DNA from: Bedellia somnulentella
Taxonomy: Eukaryota > Arthropoda > Insecta > Lepidoptera > Bedelliidae
Assembly (NCBI GenBank): GCA_963576735.1
Contig: OY755173.1
Span: 20,492,873-20,556,872 of the forward strand
Direction: 5' to 3'
DNA: 64,000 nt
The position numbers and the translations under genes were made by a program. Shown piece by piece: positions 23,081 through 33,790 of this stretch (position 1 is its first letter; every line of letters begins with the position of its first letter). The notes below the pieces were generated by a model that did not search any database, had not been told where the DNA came from, and saw nothing but the letters and a program-made list of their open reading frames with translations.

Positions 23081-23893
23081 TATGGGACTGAGTGAACTAT
23101 GTATGTTCACTGGATGATTGGACTGAGTGAACTATGTATTTTCACTGGATGATTGGACTGAGTGAACTATGTATTTTCACTGGATTATTGGACTGAGTGA
23201 ACTTTGAATTTTCTCTGCATTATTGGACTGAGTGATCTATGCATGTTCACTGGATGATTGGACTGAGTGAACTATGTATTTTCACTGGATTATCGGACTG
23301 AGTGAACTATGCATGTTTACTGGATGATTGGACTGAGTGAACTATGTATTTTCACTGGATTATTGGACTGAGTGAACTATGAATTTTCACTGGATTATTG
23401 GACTGAGTGAACTAAGCATGTTCACTGGATGATTGGACTGAGTGAACTATGCATGTTCACTGGATGATTGGACTGAGTGAACTATGTATCTTCACTGGAT
23501 TATTGAACTGAGTGAAATTTTCACTGGATTATTCGACTGAGTGAACTATGTATTTTCACTGGATAATTGGACTGAGTGAACTATGAATTTTCACTGGATT
23601 ATTGGACTGAGTGAACTATGCATGTTCACTGGATGATTGGACTGAGTGAACTATGTATTTTCACTGGATTATTGAACTGAGTGAACTATGTATTTTCACT
23701 GGATTATTGGACTGAGTGAACTATGAATTTTCACTGGATTATTGGACTGGGTGAACTATGCATGTTCACTGGATGATTGGACTGAGTGAACTTTGTATTT
23801 TTCACTGGATTATTGGACTGAGTGAACTATGTATTTGCACTGGATTATTCGACTGAGTGAACTATGTATTTTCACTGGATTATTGGACTGAGT
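23081..23893 (+). repeat. 35-bp minisatellite, main block
   Basis: About 23 units of 35 bp built on TTGGACTGAGTGAACTATGT plus ATTTTCACTGGATTA. A single diverged unit lies at 22,943. It continues beyond a LINE fragment at 24,211-24,375. Confidence 0.95.
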
Positions 23894-24224
23894 TGAGTTG
23901 ACAATGACAATCCAGAACGTGGACCTGTGGAACCAATGACAGCAGACTCCAGTTGTGACTGACATCGCACTGAGAAAATGGAGGTGGATGGGGCACACAT
24001 TTCGAAGAGGGACCACAAACGCCAGCATCGCATTCGAGTGGAAACCACCGGACGGCAAGCGAGCCCGCGGCCGTCCCGTACACACTTGGCGCCGGAGCGT
24101 GGAGAGCGAGCTGCGAGCGGCGGGACTGAGTTGGAGTGCGGCCAGGGAAGTTGCGGCAGAGGTTGCTTGTGCAGGCCCTGTGCACCAGTGGGGTGCCATA
24201 GTACGACAACATTGGACTGAGTAA
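23894..24224 (+). mobile_element. Non-LTR retrotransposon C-terminal fragment inside the 35-bp array
   Basis: The frame 23,955-24,224 has the tail signature of non-LTR endonuclease/reverse transcriptase proteins: RKWRWMGHTFRR, then AFEWKPPDGKRARGRP, TWRRSVESEL and GLSWSAAREVA. It ends in HWTE-stop. The last codons TGG ACT GAG TAA are the first bases of a 35-bp unit, so frame and array merge without a seam. It is GC-richer than its surroundings. No catalytic part remains. Confidence 0.75.
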
Positions 24225-24375
24225 ACTATGTATGTTCACTGGATTACTGGATTGAGTAAACTATGTATGTTCACTAGATTATTGTACTGAGTTAACTATG
24301 TATGTTCACTGGATTATTGGATTGAATGAACTGTGTATGTTCACTGGATTATGGGACTGAAAGAATTGTGTATAT
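24211..24375 (+). repeat. 35-bp minisatellite, right block
   Basis: About four to five diverged units follow the LINE fragment. AATAAATAAA at about 24,425 follows, suggesting an old LINE 3' UTR end. Confidence 0.85.
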
Positions 24376-24473
24376 TTATTCGATTATGGAACGGAGTTGT
24401 CTGTGTATTTTCAAAAACAATTTTAATAAATAAAACTGAATGAACTTGCTATGTTAACCTGATTAAACTGGAC

Positions 24474-24716
24474 ATGACCAAAGTAAGAGTTAGTGAAATT
24501 AGGATGTTGTACTATCTGAATTTTGACTTATGGATCAGACATCTATTCCGAGGAACTAGGATTTCAGATATGCGACCCCACGAGGATAACGAGGGGACTC
24601 CTCCAGGAACTCCCCCGAGAAATCAATTGAGGAGGAAAAGAAGTAGAAGATCTCCTTCTACATCTTCTAGTGAAGAGGATAGAACGCCGAATGATATCAA
24701 GCCGTTAGAGTGCTGA
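24474..24716 (+). pseudogene. Unrecognised ORF, possible gag scrap of the LTR element
   Basis: An 80-codon frame. From the Met at 24,571 it reads as a charged, Pro/Ser-rich stretch (PPGTPPRNQLRRKRSRR, then SPSTSSSEED). The position between 5' LTR and integrase relic would suit the start of gag, but nothing recognisable follows. The function is not assigned. Confidence 0.3.
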
Positions 24717-24789
24717 GGATGTGCTACTTGCAAGTTTCAAAGGAGAGTACAACACTTCAGTAAGAATTAAACCACAGAATTAGCCAATC

Positions 24790-25740
24790 ACTGATACCTA
24801 CTGATCCAAGCTTTTTATTCAGCAATGGATGGTTAATTTTAACGAATTCACTGGCAAATTCTATCTAAATTTCATCAATTTGGTGGCCAGCATCGACTAT
24901 GTCGGAGGGTTTATTGATATAGCTGACTAAATAAGATTCGACCGGTCGCCCTTTTCTGAAACCGTGTTGTGATGTATTTAGTGATACTTAATATATAATG
25001 TATTTTATTTTGTAATAATGAGACAGATTATTTTCATTTAAATAGTAAGAGAAACAAGGGAGAAACGGGTCTATGGTTTGATACAACAGATAAATCACCT
25101 TTCTTGTGAATAGGTATAAATCGTGCTCTTTTCCATTGATTAAGAAACTGTCCGTCTCGTAGAGAACGATTGAATATAATACAGATAGGGAAAGAGAAAT
25201 GTTTTGCACAACAATTTACGAAGAGAGGGTAGATGCCGTCTGTACCAGCATTTTGATAAATGTTTAACTTACGTATGTTCTTACTATATTCATTTTCGGT
25301 GGTAAAAATATTTGTATTGTTTGTGACGTATGAAGATGACAAACTGTTCAAAATTGGATCATTGTTGTCAATATTTTTATTATTCTAATTGGTGCAATGG
25401 GTTGCAAATAGGCTACTAATTTTTTGTCCATTAGATCCAGTTTCATTATTAAGATGCATCTCGGCTGAAATTGCTAAAGAACCTTTCATCTTTAAAAAAA
25501 AATTTCTAAAAGGAATTTGAATGAGTTTTGATTTATGATTCAAGTATATTTTTATAATCTCTATAGCACTTATCCATAAGTTTGTGGCATCTATTACGTA
25601 TAATATCGTATTCAAGTTTATCTGTAGGATTTTATATTTATAACATCTACTTCGAATCTTGTTTACTCAGTGAGAACCCGATTCAGTGTAAACTATACCA
25701 GGAGGATACTTTGACATCTTTCTGCTCCGTTTAGGAACAA
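24790..25740 (-). pseudogene. Non-LTR LINE relic, N-terminal RT portion
   Basis: Minus-strand frames, broken by stops and shifts, give in order: a linker ending SNGQKISSLFATH; RT block NAGTDGIYPLFV with FLNQWKRARFIPIHKKGD and NHRPVSPL; and QHGFRKGRPVESYLVSYI. These match domains 0-2a of a jockey-superfamily reverse transcriptase. It is decayed and truncated before the catalytic block. Confidence 0.75.
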
Positions 25741-25879
25741 ATTCATCATGACTGAATGTAAAGTATCATTAAGTGAATTCACCATACTATGAAAACTTTC
25801 AAGGAGAGTAAGGTATCCCAATCTATTGTACTTAATTCTAAATTTATTTTATCATAGTCAGCCTTGAAATTATTAGTAG

Positions 25880-26287
25880 CCAGCTTAGTATTTGACAAGA
25901 AATAAGATATATTATAGAAAAGAATCAACCTTCTGCTTGGTTAGATATAATTCTAATTGGTCTCCTGCTACTCAGTACAAGGTTGGCGACTTAGTGATGA
26001 TTGTGCGAAAAAATTTTGTCAATGACGCGAAGAGTACCAAACTCCTTTCAAAATTTATTGGTCATTCTAAGATTTTGAAAGTTGTCGAGAACGATCGTTA
26101 AAGTGTTACTGACGGTCCAGGTTTTTGCTTAAAGAGGTAATACGGAAATAATAAAAACATAAAAAGAGGCATAACGGTTCTGTCAATTGCCTTGGGTAGA
26201 ATTAGACCGTGTGTAAAAAATCCTTAGAAGTTCAGAATAGCGATCCTAGTAGTTCTGATACTTGCAGTGACAGTGACAATGACTGAT
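25880..26287 (+). pseudogene. Gypsy/Mag-type pol relic (integrase C terminus)
   Basis: The frame from 25,892 contains the integrase C-terminal signature: YKVGDLVMIVRKNF, then TKLLSKFIGHSKILKVVEND. A stop at 26,099 interrupts a continuing match (VTDGPGFCLKR). A nearby frame ends SDPSSSDTCSDSDND-stop at 26,287, a plausible acidic Pol terminus. Protease, RT, RNase H and the integrase core are missing. It is oriented with the LTRs, so it is the likely native remnant of the element. Confidence 0.75.
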
Positions 26288-26949
26288 ATAATACCCCTGC
26301 CATACCTTGTTTGGTATCTATTTAACAAGTTGAATAATTACATTATGTATTAAATATACATTAACTTAATCCTATATAAAATTATCTGATTGTAAATTGT
26401 TCATAGTAAAACTTGTTAATATAATACACTTTTTTTTAAACACTCGCGGTTTGTAGACATTATGTATAATAACCGGGATTAACCAACAAAGATTTTTAAA
26501 TCACTTTCGTGGTATGATTCTTAATTTAATATTTTTTAAACTAAAATAATAATTATTAAAATAAGTAAGAAGTACATATACTGACAGTTAACTCGGGAGC
26601 AAACGTAAGTTAATTAGTTAAGATATATTTTTATTTTATTTTCATTTATTTATGAAACAAATAGTCGTAAACATTTTAAATGTGCACATTTATATAAGAA
26701 ACAATTACACCTACAGCTTCATAAATTAATATTAAACAATTTCGTATGCGGCAGGTAGATACATCAGTAATTTTTATTTTATTTTTATTTTTAGACAGGC
26801 TCAACAATTATACAATTAACCTAAATAGGAAATTGGAATAATATCTATGAACAAAAAAAAAGAGATGAATGAAATGAAGTCAAAAGCGAATATCTTAATT
26901 TTGTGACAAGAGTTTAAACTGTTACAAAACAGATCAATTTCATAAAATT
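26288..26949. other. Spacer inside the LTR element
   Basis: AT-rich, no protein-like frame; probably untranslated or decayed LTR-element sequence. Confidence 0.3.
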
Positions 26950-27900
26950 CTGAGTTATAGAAGTTCACAATTCACCAAAAATAAAATTGTTGCAAGTATA
27001 GTATATATAGTTTTATGATGCGGAGGGACAAATAACTGTTTATTGCAAGCCATGTCTACTGTCTAGGTATCCTAAATAATATTTTTCTAAAGTTCTGGAG
27101 AGTCAACTTTACTATTGAATAATTTAAACAGGAAACTCAAGTCAAATTGCGTACGTCTATCTGGAAGAGTGGTTAGTTTATGATTTGAGCGGGAATGGAG
27201 ATAATAACCGTAGTAATTATACCAATATTCCAATGTTTTTGTAAACTTTTTCTGAACTCTTTCTATTCGTGAAATATGACAGGCGTAAAAGGGACTCCAG
27301 ATAATACTAGCAAAGTCCAATATTGAGCGCACATAACTAAAGAAAAAAAAAATAATAAAATAATGTAAGTTTTTGAACGGTTTTGATATATCTACGCAAA
27401 ATAAACCCAAGTTGTTTAAATGTTTTTTTTTTACTATATAATCGATATGACAAATAAAAGATATTTTGGAGTCCATTACGATTACCAGGTCGCGTATTGA
27501 TGTTACTCTTTTGATTTATATATACCATTCAAACTGTACTCATGTTCAATAAAGCTATGTTTTCTTGTAAATGTTATTACAATGCTTGTGAACGGTTCTT
27601 CAAATAAGAAATGATCCATCGAAGCACATCCCCATGTATTCCTATATTTAATAATTTTATGGCCATGAAATAATGTATCTTATCACACGCTTTAGAAAAG
27701 TCGGTGTACATAACATTAACTTGTCGTCCTTTATCCATGGCATCTATGAGGTAGTTAGTGAAGGATAGCATAGTGAATAGTGATTCGACCGAACGCCCCT
27801 TAGAAAATCCATGTTGAGAGGGAGAGATATGATTTATGTAAAGCATTCATTATTAGCTGGGAGACAATCTGTTCAAATATTTTTGCAAAAATGTTACGTT
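26950..27900 (-). pseudogene. Non-LTR LINE relic, RT middle and C-terminal portions
   Basis: The right part (27,577-27,846) encodes SQHGFSKGRSVESLF and VNVMYTDFSKACDKIHY, RT domains 2a-3, with Cys in place of the usual Phe before the second Asp. The left part (27,087-27,476) encodes SYVRSILDFASIIWSPFY and ISRIERVQKKFTK, the C-terminal region. The YXDD block is deleted between them. It is probably the same family as 24,790-25,740. Confidence 0.75.
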
Positions 27901-27916
27901 TAGATATAGGTCGATA

Positions 27917-28279
27917 TTGTGTAAAATCATTTATGATATAAATTTTTCGAATCGGTGTTTAAGGCCTTTTCAAATTATTAAAAATTCTGCCACTAGCTTG
28001 CATTTACATATTATGAAGTGTGTTTTTGTAAAGAGTAATAAATCACTTTTTAAGAATATGCCACTAACAAGGAGTAATAGACTTAATATAAAATTTAAAG
28101 ACAAATTAGCAATGCCAGATCTGAGACAGGCTTTAAATAGGAAAAGTATACTATATACGTCGTGCAGAATTTATAATAAAATACCTGATTACTTTAAGAA
28201 TTTTCTTATAATATTATTTAAAAGAAAAATATTTGAATGGCTAATGGAAAAATGTTTCTATAGTGTTAAGGACTTATGA
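27917..28279 (+). pseudogene. Possible LINE C-terminal fragment, plus strand
   Basis: A 120-codon frame with SNRLNIKFKDKLAMPDLRQA and YTSCRIYNKIPDYFKN, reminiscent of the C-terminal tails of LINE RT proteins (a YNKIP-type motif). It is opposite in orientation to the adjacent relics. The assignment is tentative. Confidence 0.45.
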
Positions 28280-28839
28280 AAGGACGAAGAATAATATTTA
28301 ATTTTAATGTTAACATGTTTTTATGTTCTATTATAATTCAGTTTTCGTTTTGATATGTTTAAATTGATTGAAAGGTATTTATATATTTTTTTTATGTAGT
28401 CAACTTAAAATGATGATGATATCTCTGTGGCATAGGGTTATATTTTATTTTATGTGTATATTTTTCACTGACTTCAATTTATGAATAGTACATTTAGAGT
28501 TATGAACATTAATTTTATTAATTAATTAACAATACTGCATGATGACATTTCTAGGAATTTTAATAAAATGACGTAGTTAAACTATGTACTAATGTCGTAC
28601 ACTCGAAAGAGTAGATTGTGACAGTCATTATTATAAATTTATGTAACATATTTTGTTGTATCCGCAATCATGACAAGAAAATGGTTTCAATGGTTTCCTG
28701 TTTTTAAATAGACGGAAATGTTTCAAATTTAATTGACAAGTTGTATATGTATGTAAGAATATAGTAATTAATATTTGTGCTAATGCTAAGATGAATTGAA
28801 TGTAATGATTTCTTTTGTATTTTGTTTTTGCGTGCGCCA

Positions 28840-28867
28840 GGAGGCAGCACTCTGTAGGATGGCCGAA
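28840..28867 (+). promoter_or_regulatory. Polypurine-tract-like segment before the 3' LTR
   Basis: GGAGGCAGCACTCTGTAGG followed by ATGGCCGAA directly abuts the right LTR. This is the position where plus-strand DNA synthesis is primed in LTR elements. Confidence 0.4.
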
Positions 28868-29265
28868 TGTAATGATTCTTGTTAAAATATATTGTAATGA
28901 TTTCTTTGAAAAACATATATTATTAATTCATGCTGATTTTTAGTATGAGTACCTTTTGTTAATAAGTTTTGTAAAGTGTTTCACCTCAACTTCCGTTTAA
29001 AGCAACCAGTTTTGTAAAGTGTTTCACCTCAACTTCCGGTTGAAGTGACTGTTTTCGGTTTGACAAGTAATGGGTGGGGACGAGGTCGGCTTTTGAGGCG
29101 GGACATTATTTTTATTCATTCTATCGTTAGCAGGAGTGAAGTAAAAACGTTTAGTCAAAGTTACTGCCCGTAATTATAGTACAAATAGTTAATTGTTAGT
29201 TGTAATATATTTTATATGACCAAGTGGAAATAAAGTCAGTGTTCAAGAATTGGAGTTTCTTTATA
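28868..29265 (+). repeat. 3' LTR
   Basis: Same 398-bp length as the left copy, with no difference found when read base by base. Followed by the CATA duplication and the rest of the split SINE. Confidence 0.9.
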
Positions 29266-29367
29266 CATATGTCTTTTTAGAAAAAAACAAATTAGTGTAG
29301 GCCTGACCCGGAATTAGAACACTAGTCATCTGCACGATAAGCGGTGTTCTACCCACTAAACTATCAC
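29266..29367 (-). repeat. SINE family B, right part (tRNA-like head)
   Basis: Continues the SINE broken at 21,097: TATGTCTTTTTAG, TGTAGGCCTGACCCGG and the antisense tRNA-like head ending TATCACA. Confidence 0.88.
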
Positions 29368-29949
29368 ATTTTTTTGGTTTCTGCTATTTATTTCTCTCTT
29401 TTGCCGAACTTAAAGTTTTTACAAAATATTAGGCTATTATTTTAATCTTCGGTTTGACCGCTAAACTTATATCAAAATACTTACAATTCCTACATCAGCG
29501 AAGATCTAAGGTAGATGAAAAGACGAAACAAAACTATAAAAGTGAACCATTGTATCCAAATAAAAATACAAGCCATAATTTTGAACTGAACCAAATTAGT
29601 TTATTTAGCAAATATGAGTCAAAACAATCAATAAAATTCTAGTAAGTACATTCCACAATTTGCTTTTTTTAATTGCTGTCTGCATGTAAGCATATGAATT
29701 AAATAAACACAGATTTTAAATTTTAACTTTTTTTCATTTGCAACAGATTTGGTCAATAAACTTTCTTCAGACCAAACAAAGTATCTGGAGTAAACAGTCT
29801 GTACCTCCAATAGTCTCTGTCAGATTTAAAGTCCCAAGTGACAAGTTCGGGATGTATGGTACCGTTCTAAGTTAAACCATATCTTCACTGAATTCACTGC
29901 TCATAATATCACGACTATATTCCTATTAATTTTTGGATAAATCTAAAAT
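29368..29949. other. No supportable feature
   Basis: AT-rich; short ORFs are not protein-like. Confidence 0.35.
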
Positions 29950-30101
29950 TATTGGATTTTTGGACGATGCGGTTGGAGACCCATCACCAAAAACCTTTAT
30001 TTTTACCATCTTTTCCCCACTCAACTTCCAAAAGTGGCTGAGTAATTTATAATTCCTTGGCTCTGGTTACCCCTTCTAGGGAAATATAGCCGTGAGTATA
30101 T
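29950..30101 (+). repeat. SINE family A, 5'-truncated
   Basis: From TTTTTGGACGATGCGGTTGG to ATAGCCGTGAGTATATA. Its tail runs straight into the (AAT)n tail of the adjacent minus-strand LINE. Confidence 0.85.
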
Positions 30102-30430
30102 AATAATAATAATAATAATAATAATTTATTTCTCCAAAATACCTAATACATTTTATAGCTAAAATTTGCAACAAAAGCAAAGTTCCAGGTTAGGCATATT
30201 TAAGTAGGGTCATTGACGCCATAATAGGTCGAGCCTGTGCTATGGACGCCAATTACCAAAGGAAAATTTATAACATTTACTGGAACAAATTAAAATCAAA
30301 ATCAACAAGTTGTTACTCAGGAAACAAAAACAAATATAAGACTAATGGAAAAAAAAAAAAATAAAAAAATGAAAAATTATACAATGAAAATATGTGAAAG
30401 AAAATCTCTCCTTTGACACATGCGTTGTGT

Positions 30431-30470
<40 letters not shown>
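30431..30470 (+). repeat. (GT)n microsatellite
   Basis: About 18 GT units in the 3' UTR of the minus-strand LINE, followed by further TG-rich sequence to about 30,545. Confidence 0.95.
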
Positions 30471-30474
<4 letters not shown>

Positions 30475-30570
30475 TTAATGTGTGTGTGTTTAAGTGTGTG
30501 GGTGAGAATGTGCGTGTGTGGATGTTGGTGAATGAGTGTGGTTGTGTAATACATAAGAAGAATTAAAACA

Positions 30571-32146
30571 CTACGTTATATATTTTAGGAAAAGTTCTGT
30601 TGAGTCATAATCAAGCGTATTTAGCCATTCAGTCACTTTTTTCTTAAGAGTGTAGGTGCAGAGGTCTAATATGGGGATTATTTGATTACATTTGTTATAC
30701 AAAAATGGGCCTAAGAAACAGAAAAAGTGGTTTGTAAATTGTGTTTTAAGCCGGGCTGGCGGGGCAATAAGTGGGTTCCTGGTAGGCCGAGATGAAAGGG
30801 AGCTCTTGTGTGTTGTAAAAGAATGCTGTCGCAGTAATGTATGCAGAATAAAAAGCTGGCGTACAGTTAGTAACTTGCATTCCGTGTAAAGCTGTTTAGT
30901 TGGAAATAGCCGGGGTTTGTGGAGCATAACTTTGATAACTGCTCTTTGTGCACGTTCGACGGGCAGTATAAAAGTTTTAGCTGCGCCCCCCCAAGTAGAA
31001 ATGCAGTATATTAGTAGTGACTGACAAAGCGCCAAATATACACTTAATAATAGTCTTTTGTCTGAGACGCGGCGAAGCTTGCTGAAAATATAAACTAGTT
31101 TTCTGAGTCTAGTTGCAAGATTAGCTAAGTGATCGGAGAAAGAAAGTTTATAGTCAATTTTAATTCCTAAGTACTTAACTATCTTGACGTTTTCTATAAT
31201 AGGACAGGAGCAGGATTTGGGGAATTCGGTATGTGGACAATTAGTGTGGAGTGAAAAGGTGTTAGCTGGGGGTTGGGTTTTGTTTGTTATCGAAAAAGTA
31301 ATGTACTGGGTTTTGGACGGGTTTAGGCAAAGTTGGTTATCTGCCAACCAAGCTGACACTATATTAAAACCACGCTGAGCGTGAGCATACGCACTGTGCC
31401 ATGTGTCAGCTGAGAATGTAAGAACAGTGTCGTCTGCAAAAGAAGTTATTTTGCCGTTTACCACATCGAGGCTGCATAAATCATTTATGTACAGAAGAAA
31501 CAGAATTGGTCCCAGAATGCTGCCCTGAGGCACACCATAACTTATGGGTTGTTCAGAGCTGGTTTCACTGTCTATAACAACATACTGGGAACGGTTAGAT
31601 AGATAGCTCCTGAAGAGGGCGAGCTGCACACCGCGAATACCCAAAGCTTCCATCTTCGTTAGGAGTTTTGGAATCGATGTAGTGTCAAACGCCTTTGCTA
31701 AGTCCAAAAATATTGCCAGTATTTTCTTTCTTCTATCCAAACCCATAACAATATCATCGGTAAGTTTGTGGACTGCATCTGCTGTGCACCGCCCGCGTCG
31801 GAATCCAAATTGGTTTTTGGATAGAATATTTTTCTCTTCAAGAAAGCTGGTCAGACGGGAGTTTATAAGGCGTTCAAATATTTTTGACAGCGCAGGCAGG
31901 ACGGAGATGGGGCGGTAATTGTTGACATTACATCGATCACCCGACTTAAAGATGGGGTGGACTACAGCCTTCTTCAGGTAATCTGGAAACACACCATTTC
32001 GCAGACAGAGGTTAAATATGTGGGTAAGGGAAGGAATCATAATATTTTTATATTGTTTGATGATTGCCGATGATATATTATCCCAACCCACAGCACAGTC
32101 CGTCTTCAGGGAGTCAATGACCTGTTTTACCTCATGGTAGTCGGTA
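30571..32146 (-). CDS. LINE reverse transcriptase, 5'-truncated ORF
   Basis: An open frame of 506 codons from an internal Met at 32,091. It stays open upstream to the truncation (EVKQVIDSLKTDCAVGWD). Counting from that Met, RT motifs are present in order: NNYRPISVLPALSKIFERL (57-75), NQFGFRRG (93-100), FLDLAKAFD (128-136, first catalytic Asp), GVPQGSILGP (186-195) and FADD (218-221, catalytic pair). A thumb and C-terminal region follow. The chain has no internal stop, suggesting a fairly young insertion. The family is jockey superfamily (jockey/L2/Daphne-like); the exact clade was not resolved. It would copy its own RNA at a nicked target, but without an endonuclease it cannot act alone. Plus-strand ORFs over it are shadows. 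Confidence 0.85.
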
Positions 32147-32202
32147 TCAATGTATGTATGTATGTATGTATTCCTATTAAGGGGAAGTTGGAGCTCATCA
32201 TA

Positions 32203-32266
32203 GCTGTGTAGTGTCGATTTAGAATAGCACTACCCCAATTCTTCCGGCGGGTGTACGTAAGTACGT
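32203..32266 (+). repeat. SINE family A, 5' head only
   Basis: CTGTGTAGTGTCGATTTAG, CACTACCCCAATTCTTCC and GGCGGGTGTACGTAAG, then it breaks off. A TATG tract at 32,152-32,171 may be the tail of another copy. Confidence 0.75.
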
Positions 32267-32344
32267 AAGTAGTGTACGTTACACTTACTTACATATTAGT
32301 ATTTACTTAAACTAAGGAGATATTGAGGTTTAAGTTTTGATGGC

Positions 32345-32461
32345 CACCGATATGATACAATATCCAGCGATCGTTTTTCATGTACACCGATATGAGAAGA
32401 CTTGGCACCGACATGATAAGTCGAATCACCGATATGATAATTCTATCCACCGAAATGATAA
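32345..32461 (+). repeat. CACCGAYATGAKAA motif cluster 1
   Basis: Direct copies of the motif begin at 32,345, 32,385, 32,406, 32,427 and 32,448. Spacing is 40, 21, 21 and 21 bases. Each carries a TGATAA or TGAGAA core. Confidence 0.9.
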
Positions 32462-32643
32462 ATCTATCAGTTTTAAAAACATTAATGAATAACCTGTTTT
32501 ACAAGGTGTTTTAATAACAAATAATTTATTAATATCTTGCTATTGTATTCATAAAAATTGCGTACATTTATTTACATCTACCGTCATACCGTTTAGATTC
32601 TGAGTGCAGCCGTACCTACCAATCTAGCTGTATTACATATGTT

Positions 32644-33170
32644 ATAGGCAATCTGTATTTAAGGCAATGTATGAAATAATATTGACTGTACACCTTGCCT
32701 AGGCAACCTAAAGAATGCCTAATAAACATCAGGCAATGTGTTAAAAATTAGTGAAAATTATACCTTGCATTTTCGGTCGTAAATTTTTCAGTGTCTGATA
32801 AGAACCAAACACGCGAGGCTTCATTTCACTGCGCTGCACTTCACTCAGTTCCACGAAGCTCCACTCCACCAGCTCCGCAAACTCCCCATCATCGTTCCGT
32901 GTTCTCCGCTGGCTCCGTAGAGCTTCGTTTTACTTTGTTCAGCTTCGTTTGCTCTATTACGCACTTGCATTTATTTTTACCCCTCTTTCCTACTTCCCAT
33001 TGTAGCATAAGTATTAGATTTTATAGTTTGCCAGTGATTCAACAGGCATTCTATAGAATGCTTAGGAATTCTTTACATTGCCTAGGAAAAGTAAGAAATA
33101 GAGTTAAGATGATATATCATTTCATAAATTTCCTACAGGATCATGGCCCCTACACCTATAGATTGCCTAT
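32644..33170. mobile_element. Small TIR element with AGGCAAT subterminal motifs
   Basis: ATAGGCAATCT at 32,644-32,654 is the exact inverse of AGATTGCCTAT at 33,160-33,170. Further AGGCAAT/ATTGCCT copies lie just inside both ends (about 32,661, 32,698, 32,730, 33,077). A 131-codon ORF within (32,791-33,186) is low-complexity and not transposase-like. Probably a non-autonomous DNA element of about 527 bp nested between the two motif clusters. Confidence 0.5.
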
Positions 33171-33565
33171 GTATGGACATTGGTAGTTATCTTTCAAAGG
33201 TTATACATGCGAGAGTTTGTAAGGATGGATGGATCTTATTCTTGCTAGAATGTAACGAAATATTGTTCAACAAAATTCAATATCAATATCATATTTACCC
33301 GTGAAAACAAACAACCCAACAAGAGACCATTATATCACTAAAAATACCTTGTTACCTTTATTCTAAAGATTACACAAAAAACACAAATTTTCTAATGACG
33401 TAAAATAAAGTGAGCTACAACGGGCTTATGCTGCAAAAAAATGCTCTTCCTCCGGGCCAGTTTACATTAAATTATCATTTCTCGTTCCCGCGCTCTGTTC
33501 ATTTTTGTAAAGAAAAACGAATCGTTTATCTATGGTAACTACACACGGATGTTAATAATAGGATA

Positions 33566-33790
33566 CACCGATGTGATAAATCAATCCACCGAAATGATAA
33601 AGCCATCCACCGACATGAGAAGTCCATTCATCGATATGATAAAACTATGCGTTGTTTACAACTCAATGCACCGATATGAGAAATAAGCCACCGATCCAAG
33701 TTTCCTTATCATATCGGTGGAATTTATCACATCGGTGGGGAAAAAAAGCCACCGATTCCACCTATATGAGAACACCGACATGAGAAAATG
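33566..33790 (+). repeat. CACCGAYATGAKAA motif cluster 2
   Basis: Direct copies begin at 33,566, 33,587, 33,608, 33,629 (CATCGA variant), 33,669, 33,689 (partial), 33,759 (variant) and 33,773. Two inverted copies lie at 33,706-33,719 and 33,724-33,737. The first spacings are again 21, 21, 21 and 40. A lone copy is at 34,313. Confidence 0.9.

Larger units (their letters stand above)
21098..29265 (+). mobile_element. LTR-flanked composite retroelement (Mag/gypsy-like)
   Basis: Two 398-bp direct repeats (21,098-21,495 and 28,868-29,265) bound an 8.17-kb unit with a 4-bp target duplication, CATA (21,094-21,097 and 29,266-29,269), inside one SINE B copy. Between the LTRs lie three tandem arrays, a LINE C-terminal fragment, a possible gag scrap, LINE RT fragments on the minus strand, a gypsy integrase C-terminal relic on the plus strand and more LINE pieces. 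There is no intact gag or pol, so it cannot move on its own. The plus direction is set by the pol relic and by the polypurine-like GGAGGCAGCACTCTGTAGG before the right LTR. Confidence 0.85.
30102..32146 (-). mobile_element. 5'-truncated jockey-superfamily LINE
   Basis: The (AAT)n tract at 30,102-30,126 is the element's 3' tail on the minus strand. The 3' UTR with a (CA)n microsatellite (30,431-30,470) and the RT frame follow rightward. The 5' end breaks at 32,146 against a TATG tract. The endonuclease domain is lost, so it is dead on arrival. Confidence 0.85.

Noticed and set aside
23810..24239. Minus-strand ORFs of 119 and 129 codons
   Set aside because: They are antisense to the LINE C-terminal fragment, which has the recognisable protein motifs on the plus strand.
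30342..30554. Thr/His-repeat ORF on the minus strand
   Set aside because: It is a translation of the (CA)n microsatellite.
32791..33186. 131-codon ORF as a host gene or transposase
   Set aside because: Ser/Pro/His/Phe-rich low-complexity sequence without catalytic motifs, ending in the TIR of the small element.
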